A stretch of 64,000 nucleotides of DNA from Thereva unica (GCA_949987705.1 CATLJY010000151.1:1-64000), one strand, 5' to 3'; counted from the first letter of the stretch, positions 53,360-64,000 are shown. Numbers and translations are program-made. Notes: generated by a model from the sequence alone, not told the origin.

Positions 53360-54316
53360 ATGTGCTTTTGCGTTATCGAAATGAGTTCTACTAACGAAAG
53401 TTGTTTTAAATGTGGGAATCAGTTATTCCCGGACGGTACCCATGCCTGTTACATTTGTGATCGGAAATTTCATAAACGGTGTGCCGGTATTACCGATAAT
53501 ATTATCAACGTTCTAAAAGCTAATAAAAATTTGTCTTGGAATTGTACTTCTTGTGTGAATTCATTTTCCAGCAACGGAATGGCTTCTATGCTCTGTACGC
53601 TTCTTAAGGACGTCAAGGATTTGAAGGATGAGGTTCGTAATCTGAAAAAATGTTTTAATGATGCGCCGCCTGCTAGTTGTGAGCATCCTCCACCTTCTAG
53701 CTTTCACATTGCTTCAAAGTCTACAAACTTGGTTCATACTGCTTCCACCAGCTCGATAAATTCAGTTGCAGTCGTTGACCCTGCTGAGTGCGATTTCAGA
53801 ACAATTGCTCCCAAGCCGGCAAAACCAATCACTGGGGGTCACTGGCCTAGTAAAGGAGGATTGCCTCCATCACACAATGCATCAGCTGCTGCAGCATCGG
53901 AAACTGAAGTAGTCAATACTACTGATTCATGGACTACTGTTCGTCATAAGAAGAACCGTAAAGTGAGAAATGTTATTGGGAACGATACTAACGCCATTGA
54001 TTTTGAGGTCAATGTTGTTAGAAACAATAAATGGTTGCATGTTTCCCGATTTTCTGTTGATACTTCTGCTGAATCTATACAAAAATATGTTGCAAAAAAA
54101 CTTGGACTTGATGTAAACCTGGTATTGTGCCACCGGTTGATCAAGAAAGACATTGAACTTTCATCATTAAAATTTGTCAACTTTAAAATTGGAATCCCTG
54201 ATTATTTAATGGAAAATTCATTAAAATCGGAGAATTGGCCTGAAGGTGTGCACGTGCGTCCATTTAGGAGTCTTCAAAAAAACGAGGCAAAGGTGCCTGT
54301 GCTGGGCGACAGTTAG
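53360..54316 (+). CDS. CR1-like ORF1 protein with PHD-type zinc finger
   Basis: 318 codons from the ATG at 53360. A second ATG at 53381, with A at -3 (MSSTNESCFKC…), is the more likely start. Residues about 15-67 hold a Cys/His pattern of a PHD finger (CFKCGNQ, CYICDRKFHKRC, WNCTSC). A coiled-coil-like stretch (LLKDVKDLKDEVRNLKKC) and a Ser/Pro-rich spacer follow. The C-terminal region (KWLHVSRFSVDTSAESIQKY) resembles a small RRM-like fold. Such ORF1 proteins bind the element RNA. The frame ends at 54316 in the -1-frame overlap with ORF2. Confidence 0.85.
   Translation: MCFCVIEMSSTNESCFKCGNQLFPDGTHACYICDRKFHKRCAGITDNIINVLKANKNLSWNCTSCVNSFSSNGMASMLCTLLKDVKDLKDEVRNLKKCFNDAPPASCEHPPPSSFHIASKSTNLVHTASTSSINSVAVVDPAECDFRTIAPKPAKPITGGHWPSKGGLPPSHNASAAAASETEVVNTTDSWTTVRHKKNRKVRNVIGNDTNAIDFEVNVVRNNKWLHVSRFSVDTSAESIQKYVAKKLGLDVNLVLCHRLIKKDIELSSLKFVNFKIGIPDYLMENSLKSENWPEGVHVRPFRSLQKNEAKVPVLGDS
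54277..54283 (+). promoter_or_regulatory. Candidate -1 ribosomal frameshift heptamer A_AAA_AAC
   Basis: In the ORF1 frame the codons are CAA AAA AAC, giving the canonical X_XXY_YYZ heptamer A_AAA_AAC. After a -1 slip the frame is open through to ORF2, which lies in exactly that frame and has no ATG before 54358. The first endonuclease block (CYYQNVRG) is upstream of that ATG. A short stem (54285-54289 with 54294-54298) lies just downstream, closer than usual, and a weaker one at 54297-54300 with 54309-54312. Confidence 0.6.
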
Positions 54317-57180
54317 GGAAACTTAATTTGTCCTGCTACTACCAAAATGTTCGTGGCATGCGCTCCAAAGTTTCCGACATCTACTTGGCTATGTTGAGCT
54401 GCGACTATGATATTATTGTTTTAACAGAAACCTGGCTTTCTCCTAGCATTGCTACGGCTGAATTTTTCGACGAAAGGAAATATACGGTGTACCGTAAGGA
54501 CAGATGCCATTTATCCACTGGCTTGTCTCGTGGCGGCGGTGTTTTAATTGCCGTCAAGGCCACATTCCAATCTCGCCGTATTGCATTATTTAATGATAGG
54601 GGAATCATCGAACAACTAGCTGTAGAAGTCTTCAGTTTTGGGACATCTAAGGTTAATTTCTGCGTCAGCTATATACCTCCCGCCAGTTCACCATTAATGT
54701 ACGAAATGCATTCTGACAATATAAAGGAGCTTTTTCGTTCTATTCATTCGGACGATTTTTTATGTTGTTTGGGCGACTTTAATTTGCCAAACATTAAGTG
54801 GACTTGGTGTGATGATGAATTGTGTCTTATTCCCACGAATGTCACCCAGGAGTCGGAACGATTGTTAATTGATACACTCCTTAGTTGTAGTTTAAATCAA
54901 ATTAATCACTTTGCTAATTGCTTAAATAGAATTTTAGATTTAATATTTGTAAATGTTGATTTAATTTCTAATGTTTCTGAGGTTTTTTATCCTATTACTA
55001 AACCTGATTTGCATCACAAACCTGTAGTAATTGATATTAGTGTACTTGTATTTGCTAGTGTTAATGAAAGTTCTAGTAATCGTATTGATTTTCGCAGAGG
55101 TGATTATGCCAAACTTAATCGTTATTTTTCTTCGGTACATTGGCTCAATGTTCTCGACTTACATACATATGACTTAAAATTGGTATACTCATCGTTTTTA
55201 AATATTGTTCATGCTGGTATTAATATGTTCATACCTTTTAAGAGCAATAAGATTAATAATCATCCACCATGGTTTAAACGTGCATTGCTAAGATTAAAAA
55301 ATGCAAAAAATAAAGCACACAAATTATTTAAAACATCTTCTAACCATATTAATGAATCTAATTTTAGGCGCCTTCACCGAGAATATGATTTTTTGCATAA
55401 ATATTTGTTCAAGCAATACATCTGGGAATGTGAATCCAAAATTAAAAAAAATAGTAAGGCATTTTGGTCTTTTGTTAAAAATAAACGATCGTCTTCAGGG
55501 TTTCCTTTGCAGATGATTCTTGGTGATGTCTCTTCGTGTAATCTTCAGTCAACTTGCGAATTATTTGCGGACCATTTTGAATCTAGCTTTTCGACATGCG
55601 CTTCTCAGTTGATTAACTATGAATATGATAATATTCGATCAGTAGTTGATCTAGGGTCTTTGTCTTTTATAACTGAGGAAATTGAGACTGCTCTGTATTC
55701 ATTAAACGATGATACCTTCTACGGGTATGATATGATTTCTAATTGTCTTTTGAAGAGGTGTTGCATTTCACTTGCACCCGTTTTGACGATAATTTTTAAT
55801 CTTTCTCTACATCTGGGTTGCTTTTTAGAAGAATGGAAGTTCTCGTTTATTAAGCCCTTACATAAGGCAGGGCCACGCAATTTTATTAAAAATTATAGAG
55901 GGATTGCTAAGCTCTTGCCATTGCCGAAATTTTTTGAAAGTTTAGTAAAAGGTAAATTATATTTCCATATCAAAGAAGCGATTAGTCATCAGCAGCATGG
56001 TTTTGTAGCAGGTAAATCGTCTTCATCAAATCTAACTCTTTTCAAAAACTTTGTTATTAACGAAATTGAGAATGGGTCACAAGTTGATGTAGTTTACACT
56101 GATTTTGTTAAGGCTTTTGATCGCGTCAATCTTACTATTCTTAAAAAGAAACTTTTATGTTTTGGAATTCATTCATCTCTTTTTAAATGGATTGATTCTT
56201 ACCTCACCGGTAGGAAACAACGTGTTAAAATTGAATCAGTTGAGTCTCGTTTGATAAGTGTCAATTCTGGTGTACCCCAAGGTAGTCATCTGGGTCCACT
56301 TCTCTTTATAATTTTCATTAATGACATTGTCAATGTTTTTAATTTTTCGCAGTGTCTTTTATATGCTGATGATCTTAAAATTTTTAAATCAGTTACAAAT
56401 TATCAAGATTGCCTTCAAATTCAATCTGATCTAGACAGACTTGCTGATTGGTGTGCTAGAAATAGTTTATTCTTAAATCCAAGCAAATGTAACAGCTTTT
56501 CTTTCTATCGCAATAGTGATCCGTTTCGTTTTGACTATGTTGTTGATAATGTCGTGATTGCGCGTCCACCTTTTATTAAAGATTTGGGCGTTATATTTGA
56601 TTCTAAACTTGATTGTTCCCTTCATGTTGATTTTATCACGTCTAAGGCGTATAAAATGCTTGGTTTTATAAAGAGAAATGCGACGGACTTTCGTGATTGT
56701 TATACTCTGAAGACTCTTTATGTGTCGCTAGTGCGATCTCTTTTAGAGTATGCTTCTGTTGTCTGGTGCCCTTATTTTGGAATTCATGTTAAACGTATTG
56801 AGTCTATTCAAAGAAATTTTACTCGTTATGCATTGCGTAGTTTCCGTTGGAGTGAACCTCCCCCCTATCTTACTAGATGCCTTCTTCTTGGGCTACAGAC
56901 GTTGCAATCAAGAAGGAAAGTTTTCTGTATTATGTTCGTTAGGGATGTTTTGTGTTTTGAAATTCGTTCCCCTGAACTTGTTGCTCTATTTAATATTCAT
57001 GTTCCTGGGCCATCGTTAAGATATTATAATTTCTTACGTATTCCTTTTCACCGAACTTCTTATGGACAGCATGATCCTATTACTCATTGTGCAAAAACTT
57101 TTAATAATATTTACAGTAAAATTGAAATGCATGTCAGTCGAGGTAAGTTTAAAACCATTGTTAAAGAGCTTTGCGGTTAA
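54284..57180 (+). CDS. CR1-like ORF2: endonuclease and reverse transcriptase
   Basis: Open in the -1 frame from the frameshift heptamer; the conserved part begins near 54328. Residue numbers are from 54328. The endonuclease (residues 1-230) has YYQNVRGMRSK, LTETWL, GGGVLIAV, CLGDFNLPNIKW and a final HHKPVVIDI. The RT has FIKPLHKAGPRNFIKNYRGI, VVYTDFVKAFDRVNL and NSGVPQGSHLGPLLFIIFIN, with YADD at residues 679-682 (56362-56373), then SLFLNPSKCNSFSFYR and DLGVIFDSKLDCSLHVDF. The C-terminus has LLEYASVVWCPYF. No stop or missing catalytic residue, so the protein may be active. No RNase H, as usual for CR1/Jockey. Confidence 0.9.
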
Positions 57181-57296
57181 GTTTGGCAAAATTTACTATA
57201 ATTTATAGTTTTTATATAAGTTATATTATTATAATTCCTATTATTATAATTCCTGTAATTAGTTCTAGTCTGTAAGAATTTTTGTATTCAGTAGAC

Positions 57297-57322
57297 TAAA
57301 TAAATAAATAAATAAATATTTA
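57297..57322 (+). repeat. (TAAA)n 3' tail of the CR1-like element
   Basis: TAAATAAATAAATAAATAAA directly at the end of the 3' untranslated part. Confidence 0.85.
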
Positions 57323-57339
57323 AATTTCAAAAAATTATG

Positions 57340-57960
57340 CTCGGCATGTCTATACACGCATTCCATAATTAACTTAGGGATTCTGCTTGCAAAGAACTCA
57401 ATCTCCTTATTTGCGAGGCTTCTATTGATCGGGAAGGGGCTCAGAAGGCTCCTATGTAGATTTGTATTAAAGAAGTCTCAGTTAATATTTCTCAATGGTG
57501 CTACACTCTAGAAGTCTAAGTAAGAGGGCCCGCTCGCCAGCGTGAGGAGTCAAGGAGAACGAGCTCGGAGTACAAATAAACCTGGGCCTCAAACCAGTGT
57601 TTTACCATTTGGACTCGATGCTGGATCCCTCCAAAGAGGGTTCTTAGCGTTAAAATCACGGCCTATCATCAATCCGTCATAGCCACGGACAAAACGCTCC
57701 AGCCCAATGAGCTCGTCCACATTGGCCTTATCCACATTGCAAGGGGCATAAATAAGCCCAATATGAATTTTGAAAGACCTGCCGTTCCTGCGAGTGGGCC
57801 AACTAGTGGTGGGGAGCTCCACCGGCTCAAACACCAGGCTCTCCTTTAAGGCTATGGCAGTGCCTCTTCCCTCGTCTTTCCTAATTAATTTATACCCTTC
57901 CAGGCTTGGGTTGTTATCAGATAGAGTAAGTGCTCTCTCTCTATCTCTCTTGAGATGAGC
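57340..57960 (-). pseudogene. Jockey-like element B: endonuclease half
   Basis: Minus strand: LIRKDEGRGTAIALKES (57900), SFKIHIGLIYAPCNVDKAN (57760), then GLMIGRDFNAKNPLWRDPAS (57660-57600), the GDFNA-type endonuclease block with G changed to R. A linker follows, NRSLANKEIEFFASRIPKLI (57430-57370), which stops where the CR1-like tail begins. The RT half resumes at 53320. Together they form one element with the order endonuclease, insertion, RT. Confidence 0.75.
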
Positions 57961-58633
57961 GAATTCACGTTAGCAGGGCCGGCTCTTGGGTATTATGCAC
58001 CCGGTACTGTATGCCAGTATGCTCCTCATTTTTTTATCACCACAATGAAGGAAATTGGAAAAATCGCATCCCAGTCAAATTGCGCTTGGTGCAAATGCAC
58101 TGTTTGCACCTACGAATATAGGAAAATTTCCTATGAAGCAAATATAGGCCATTGCCCTCTCTCTTCTCTGGAGCTTGCTGTACGTAGGCCAAAAAACCCG
58201 AAACATTTCTGGGAGCATCCCTAAGGGTACCCCAAACATTTTCGATGGCTCCATCATGAATTCTTCTCCTATGTTCACTCCTGACCTCTGTCCCCCCATA
58301 AGACAATAGTGTACAGTAGGCCAGATTTCACCTTCTCACTGAGTAGCCTTTATGAAAAAACTTGCCTACCTTTTCTTATGTTATGCACGCGAGTGCGGTT
58401 CTTGTTTCTAGGTACCTGACAAAGTTTAGACATTCCCTAAATATAGCTGGATGCTTCCCGAAACAGTCTACAATTTTACGGTTCCACACCAATCTGTAAC
58501 GGCACGGCGCCAATGCTTTTCGTGTCAGTGGCTTCCGTGATGCATTTTTCATTGACATTTACACAACACAGCCTTTTCCGTATCAGTGCTCAATGCTCAA
58601 TGGCATCTGATCTGAGTTATGAAATTTATAGTA
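57961..58633. other. No gene seen; one end of the 8817-type TIR family
   Basis: AATTGCGCTTGGTGCAAATG at about 58078 resembles the inverted ends at 8817 and 9149, but I found no partner end. Other frames (58037-58560) have no motif. Confidence 0.4.
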
Positions 58634-58690
58634 CACAATAGGCCTAACTTGGCCGCAGTGTTCACCATATGGGTTGCCCCCCTCATTCCT
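58634..58690 (+). repeat. 3' end fragment of the older LOA-like family
   Basis: GGCCTAACTTGGCCGCAGTG and the following CCATATGGGTTGCCCCCCTC match 25035-25085, the 3' end just before the poly(A) of the old LOA-like relic. Only about 55 bp are clear; the following 100 bp may be flanking or diverged. Confidence 0.6.
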
Positions 58691-59879
58691 TATGAAATTT
58701 ATACAGAGATCTCTATTGCATCATGGAATTTAACATGGAGGAAGTGGGTTAGTCCCAGGTAGACCCTTCGCGAAGTGGCTGCACTTTAAACTTAACCTAA
58801 ATTTCTGTTGAATTCTTATAAAATGTTTTTATCAATTTAAAAAATATTTGTTTCAGGTCCGGGAAAACTTAAAAAATATCGGTGGCAATGTATTTTTTTT
58901 TGTGTTTTTACGGATGCCTGAAGGGCACTGAGAGTGTCGGTGCCCCACTGCATCGGATGTCGGGCCTTTCTCAACTTGTTTGCGTAGAATTAATCGTCCA
59001 GTTAATTTTTTTTTTCACTGACTGCACTGAAGTCACCGTCACGTCACTGATATTTGTGGATCGACCTTAAGTGCACCATAATCATGTTTTTATTAAAACA
59101 TCATCAACAATAGCCTTGCTATTGCATTCTTCGTCTTCTTCTTGTGCAAGACCAAGGCCACCAATTAGTTTGCAAGACCAAGTGTTACATAGGCCTCGCT
59201 TACAATGCAAGGTTTTATGTGTTCAATCATGTCCCACGTTATAATGTATAAATGTGATCGTAACGAGACGCAAAAATTTTATTTTCTAATTAAAATTACC
59301 TTTTTATATGATGTTACCTTGGAGGCGGTCGCACTATACTCAGGCACGCCCCTGTGTGCAACTACAGATAGTCATACCGCCCGCACGGAGCACTGGTAAT
59401 ACAAAAAGGTGCATAATTTACTGTAAAGCTTCTTTAAGAACGATACTCGTTTTGTTTTTATTTGCACTTGTTAGTATTACACTGTTAGTGGCATGCTACG
59501 TATAGTTGTCATACTCGTCATACTCTTTCATTTAATACCCATGTCGGGGGCGTAGAAAAGAAAAGAGTAGTCAACTACTTTATGGTGGCCGCCATATAGG
59601 ATGTACCATCAAATTCAGTCTATCATATTGTATCGTCTTGCTATCCTGATCTTGTAATCTTATTTTGTCCTATCCTGTCTTGTTCTTGCTTTGGTCTTGC
59701 TTGAAATGTACCTACAATAAAAAGAAGAACTGCAAGAAAAGTCTTGCTCATCACTACTTCCAGTGAAACTCCTACAATCGGATTAGCCATCTCCAATCTA
59801 GGGGTTTACATTTTGAATGAAAAAAATAGTTTCAGTTAAATTTCCTCCGAATATCGGATCAAGTTTTCCATCTAAACCG
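58691..59879. other. No gene seen
   Basis: Short open frames only, no conserved motif, no repeat that I could pair. Confidence 0.4.
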
Positions 59880-59882
59880 ATA

Positions 59883-61474
59883 TAGTCCAGTTGCCAGAGT
59901 CAAATTTAGACTGAAAGCCAGCACAAAATGTGATATCTCTGAAAATTGGATCATAGGTACTTTTTGGGGTGTAGAACACAATAAAAAAACCTTTGCTGCT
60001 CTAAAGTGTATGCTAACTTCACAATTTCGAAAACAAATTCGAAAATGTGGTTTTCGCGTTATATCTCGAAAAAGAAAAGAAAAATCGAAAAACTAATTAC
60101 ACCACGTGAAAGAGCGGAAAATTCTACTAAAAGCTATGTTATAACCTATTAAAAAATGTTTGTTTATTATTATAAAAAATTATTACAAATAAGAAAGCGA
60201 GTTCGAAAATTTGACGCGCGCCAAATCCCAGAATTCAAATATTCAAGCGAGGCGTTCGGGGAAAAACTGAAATATCTTTGCCTAAAATCCACCAAAAACA
60301 AAAAATAAAAAAGGCATTTTAAAGAGGACACTCTAAGCTTTTTAAGGAAGTCATTAGTTTTTAATTTTATTGTTTTTTTCTCATAGAAAAGTTGACCGGA
60401 AGTTATAATTTCTAAGATTTTCACTGATTTTTATAAAACTGATTCCTGCAACTTAAAGTTAAGCCTAAAAAAATTGTTAAATATATAAAATGAAAGATAA
60501 AATCCTGAGCTTTAAGAATATATTATTCATTTTTTGATTAAACATTCAGGTTAAAAGCAAACATTAATTGAAGACACGTTAAAAACAAAGAACGTTCTTT
60601 GAAATATCATGAAGAAAAAAGACGCGCGCAGCGACGCCGGCAGCTGTGTTTTTGGAGCGCGTCTTTTGCTGCTGTCTTTATTATTGCGCAGCAAAACAAA
60701 CATGGCTTCAAAAACACTCATTGCTGCCGGCGTCGCTGCGCGCGTCTTTTTTCTTCATGATATTTCAAAGAACGTTCTTTGTTTTTAACGTGTTTTCAAT
60801 TAATGTTTGCTTTTAACCTGAATGTTTAATCAAAAAATGAATAATATATTCTTAAAGCTCAGGATTTTATCTTTCATTTTATATATTTAACAATTTTTTT
60901 AGGCTTAACTTTAAGTTGCAGGAATCAGTTTTATAAAAATCAGTGAAAATCTTAGAAATTATAACTTCCGGTCAACTTTTCTATGAGAAAAAAACAATAA
61001 AATTAAAAACTAATGACTTCCTTAAAAAGCTTAGAGTGTCCTCTTTAAAATGCCTTTTTTATTTTTTGTTTTTGGTGGATTTTAGGCAAAGATATTTCAG
61101 TTTTTCCCCGAACGCCTCGCTTGAATATTTGAATTCTGGGATTTGGCGCGCGTCAAATTTTCGAACTCGCTTTCTTATTTGTAATAATTTTTTATAATAA
61201 TAAACAAACATTTTTTAATAGGTTATAACATAGCTTTTAGTAGAATTTTCCGCTCTTTCACGTGGTGTAATTAGTTTTTCGATTTTTCTTTTCTTTTTCG
61301 AGATATAACGCGAAAACCACATTTTCGAATTTGTTTTCGAAATTGTGAAGTTAGCATACACTTTAGAGCAGCAAAGGTTTTTTTATTGTGTTCTACACCC
61401 CAAAAAGTACCTATGATCCAATTTTCAGAGATATCACATTTTGTGCTGGGTCTAAGTCTCTGACAACTGGACTA
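59883..61474. mobile_element. 1.6-kb near-perfect palindrome (foldback element)
   Basis: Two arms of about 780 bp are reverse complements, centred near 60683, with an unpaired centre of only about 45 bp (60665-60708). The ends are TAGTCCAGTTGCCAGAG and, complemented, TAGTCCAGTTGTCAGAG. ATA flanks both (59880-59882, 61475-61477). The inner 500 bp of each arm show hardly any difference (one is at 60572 against 60795); the outer 70 bp differ more. The same 84-codon frame is found on each arm (60424-60170 minus, 60943-61197 plus). It is Phe- and Lys-rich and has no domain, so it is more likely a product of symmetry than a gene. Confidence 0.9.
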
Positions 61475-61477
61475 ATA

Positions 61478-63149
61478 TGTCTGATCCTAGTGAATAAGGA
61501 GCGTTTTACATGCCCAAGAAAATATTGAATCTTCCTGTGAAAGTCCCATCGCGATCCGATTGGCCGTTTCTGAGATTATCCCGGACAAACAGACAAACAC
61601 AAGTAGACGCGAATTGAGTTAGGTTAGCATTGACTCAACTCGACTCAGCTCTGCTACCTGTGTTGAGTTTGAATTATGCATATAGACGCGAGTTTAGTAG
61701 TTGAATTTGGTTGACAGCAGCAACTCGGTGCTTTGTTTGTGATTTTTGTAACGTGCAGTGCTTTTTTATTTTCAACTCAACCTCAACTCAACTATTCAAC
61801 TCATCATGTATACGGTGTAAATATCATGTAAATAACCATATGAGCTTGGAAAATGACAATTATCTTGAAATCACGGACAAACATTTTGTGTGTATATAGT
61901 TTCTAAACAGGAAGCACAGAAGAGAAGCCTGTACATATTAACTGTCTTCTTAAAACCTCCTCTCAAAAGAGACAACGAAGATCTTCAGTAGACTACTCAG
62001 GATGTTGGTAATCTAAAATATTTTAACCCAGAATTTACCTCAAGCGAAAAAAAAAAGTTTCTGCCAATAACTTTTTGTGATTAGCTAAGGTTGCAATTTC
62101 TAAGAACCTCCAATAATAGTAACTTAATAGCAGTTAAGTTTCCCCGAAAGTATCACGTATCACAATCCTTTCCTTCCCAAAAGTGCCTAAAGTAGTCGGT
62201 ATTATGGCTGTTCACTTTCCATCAAACTTCAAATGTAGACCACGTACTTAAATCCCAGAATCTTCCTTGCTTGGCCCTTGGAACAAGGATACGGGAAAAT
62301 CGTGTTTGTTTGCCAAAACGTTATATAAAGGGATAATTTCCCATTTCCTGCTAAACTCAAACTTGGGCGCCATTTTAGTGTTTAATTACTTGCCAGAGAG
62401 AACTACTTCTTCTACCATATAGATATACGAGTATGTATATTTAACGGACGTACGTGAATCCTGAATGTATCTGGTTGATGGTGGTCTGTTGAATATGGAA
62501 CTGGCTGCCCCTTTCGATGACTTCTGGTACATCCATAAAACAAGCTTTACTGATTCCATCAGGAGTTAAGGTAGAATTGGGCGGTATCTATGGTCGTTCG
62601 TGAGAATTTCCTTTATCCTCATCATTTTGACCTTCCACTCTGTGCAAATCCTGTTTATTGCCCAAAGTTGTTTATGTATAGCTGGAGATTGGTGGTGGCT
62701 CTTACGGGAGACACACCCACACCAGAGAGATATTATCAACGTTAGTGGCTAAATCTTCAGCTTCGACATGGGAAGTCTCTCATTGTTTAATGGTCACAAG
62801 ATTTAAGTTTTCGGGTCCGTATCAAATTTTCTGCCAGAGAAAGAAAAGTTTTAGATTAACTAATTGAGGTCGAGGGGAAATTGTTCTCGTTCTTTTTTTT
62901 TTTATTATTATTATTTTTGGGTTTTTGTTTGGCAACGAAAGGGTTACGGACTTCTGCTTTTGCTCTTTGCTTTCATAAATATAAAACTTTTATTAGTTTC
63001 TAATTTATTTTGATAAGAGGATAATGTGACATTGATTTGAAGCATTAGTGTCATTGGTTGAAGATAGATAGATTGCAAAGTTTTTATCAATTTGTTTATT
63101 ATACAGGATAAGCCAAAATAACGTCTGCTTGTGGTATTAAAGAACATTG
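61478..63149. other. No gene seen
   Basis: Unresolved. 61615-61810 is rich in the words TCAACTCAACT and AGTTGAG in both orientations, so it may be a small degraded TIR element, but I could not define ends. Confidence 0.4.
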
Positions 63150-63445
63150 TTAATTAAAACTCGTCAAAAGCCATCGACCAACCACCACATTCGCAAAATA
63201 GGGCATCGTGTAACTCTTTCTTAATAGTAATTAGGGACGAGAAGTCATTTATAAATATCAGAAAAAGTGTGGGGGTTATAATTGAGCCTTGAGGAACACC
63301 AGTAGAAAACTGCGGATTTCAGATTTAACGCCTTGATTAAACTTCTAGAAAGAAGTTTTCTCTGAGTAAAGTTCTTTAGATCTGAATTAATAGTAAGGTC
63401 TTCGATTGAATAGAAAGGCCGGACGACAGACTCTGTCAAAGGCTT
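63150..63445 (-). pseudogene. Non-LTR RT fragment
   Basis: Minus strand: RKLLSRSLIKALNLKS (63357-63310) is followed, after a frameshift, by GVPQGSIITPTLFLIFINDF (63300-63240), the conserved RT block before the catalytic site. The catalytic block itself is not present. Jockey/CR1-type relic. Confidence 0.7.
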
Positions 63446-63636
63446 AGAGCAACCTAGTCATACCATGTTTTTTTTTGCATTTAATAAGCCGAATGGCATA
63501 CGAGTGGATTGAAGCAACATGTACAACATCCCTAATATTGCTACGGGTGTGCCCAGTCAGCTTTCGTGAAGATCTGAAGATCGTTCATCAGTGTGATTGC
63601 GATGTTCACGTCGGTGGGGCCCTTTTGTCCGCATAA

Positions 63637-63952
63637 TGGGCCATCCACACTACCCGGACTTAGATCCCACGCGCTTTTTGCCGTACGGCCTCAGTAAAAA
63701 GCGCGCATGAGCTTTAAATCGTGAGCAAATTGAGAAAACAAATCAATTTCCATATGAAAGGCCGTACGCGCTTCTGAAAAGCCCGTATTGTGTGGACGTA
63801 AAATGTACCTTTTTAAGCACAGCCTTTTGTCCGTGCAGTTTGGTCGTGCTGCCTTTGCCATTAAAAATATCACAAAAAAGGCCATTAAACTCTATATGAA
63901 AAAAATTGGCAAAAGCGCGTGTGACCTAAGTCCGCGTAGTGTGGACGCACCA
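63637..63952. mobile_element. 316-bp TIR element with TAA target duplication
   Basis: Inverted ends of about 48 bp: TGGGCCATCCACACTACCCG at the left, TGGTGCGTCCACACTACGCG at the right (complemented), both continuing GGACTTAG…CACGCGCTTTT(T)GCC. TAA flanks each side (63634-63636, 63953-63955). No coding capacity. TWA duplication again fits a PIF/Harbinger-type MITE. Confidence 0.85.
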
Positions 63953-64000
63953 TAAGGGTTGGTAGTCGGCTTTCTCGTTTCCATCAATATTAATATGGCC

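Larger units (their letters stand above)
53320..57322 (+). mobile_element. CR1-like non-LTR retrotransposon, nearly intact
   Basis: ORF1 (PHD-type zinc finger) and ORF2 (endonuclease-RT) are both open. They are followed by a 140-bp 3' untranslated part and a (TAAA)n tail at 57297-57322. A simple-repeat tail instead of poly(A) is usual for CR1-group elements. It is inserted in a minus-strand Jockey-like element, whose endonuclease and RT halves flank it. The exact 5' end is not certain; it lies between about 53300 and 53340. Confidence 0.88.

Noticed and set aside
60170..61197. Identical 84-codon frames on both strands as a conserved small gene pair
   Set aside because: They are mirror images inside a palindrome, start with GTG, have a compositionally biased Phe/Lys-rich product and no domain. 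Symmetry explains the identity.

Overview
The window looks like a gene-poor, repeat-packed stretch of an insect nuclear genome. The evidence is an env-bearing gypsy/errantivirus-type LTR element, several insect-style non-LTR clades (Jockey/CR1, LOA-like with RNase H, RTE-like), many short TIR elements with 3-bp TWA duplications, and a (TTAGG)n-like tail on one insertion. I found no convincing host protein-coding exon, rRNA or tRNA gene. The order of insect cannot be fixed from this window.

Layout. 0.37-1.0 kb: a 146-bp tandem repeat organised as an alternating A/B (292-bp) higher-order array. 1.6-3.0 kb: minus-strand reverse transcriptase (RT) relics. 3.2-8.8 kb: a minus-strand two-ORF non-LTR retrotransposon split by a 1.5-kb TIR element that itself contains a large palindrome. 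8.8-9.15 kb: a TIR element. 10-17.7 kb: mostly unresolved sequence with scraps of a Jockey-like family. 17.7-19.25 kb: a TTA-flanked TIR element. 19.3-20 kb: an RTE-like relic. 21.85-25.1 kb: an old, heavily broken LOA-like element ending in poly(A), followed directly by a younger, 5'-truncated LOA-like element (25.1-28.0 kb) that ends in a (TA)n tract. 28.6-30.8 kb: a CR1-like 3' relic, a foldback element and a 142-bp MITE.

31.6-39.5 kb: the best preserved element, an errantivirus with two 453-bp LTRs that look identical, a 4-bp CGTG target duplication, a tRNA-Ser-type primer site, a polypurine tract and open gag, pol and env. 39.8-41.2 kb: tandem and foldback repeats related to the sequence nested in the 6.2-7.7 kb element. 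43.6-50.5 kb: a minus-strand relic of the 3.2-8.8 kb family (carrying a 231-bp MITE) and two plus-strand copies of one Jockey-like family, the second split by a 360-bp fragment with a (TTAGG)n-like end. 52.0-58.0 kb: a minus-strand Jockey-like element split first by a 131-bp MITE and then by a nearly intact CR1-like element (53.3-57.3 kb), whose ORF1 and ORF2 are linked by a canonical A_AAA_AAC -1 frameshift heptamer. 59.9-61.5 kb: a 1.6-kb near-perfect palindrome. 63.6-63.95 kb: another TAA-flanked TIR element.

The genes shown do not form a host pathway; they serve retrotransposition. The non-LTR elements encode endonuclease-RT for target-primed insertion. The errantivirus encodes capsid, polymerase and an envelope. 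The short TIR elements carry no transposase and would depend on one supplied elsewhere. Points of most interest: the frameshift signal in the CR1-like element, a probable split signal-peptide exon for the errantiviral env, the giant palindrome, and at least five TIR elements with TWA duplications.
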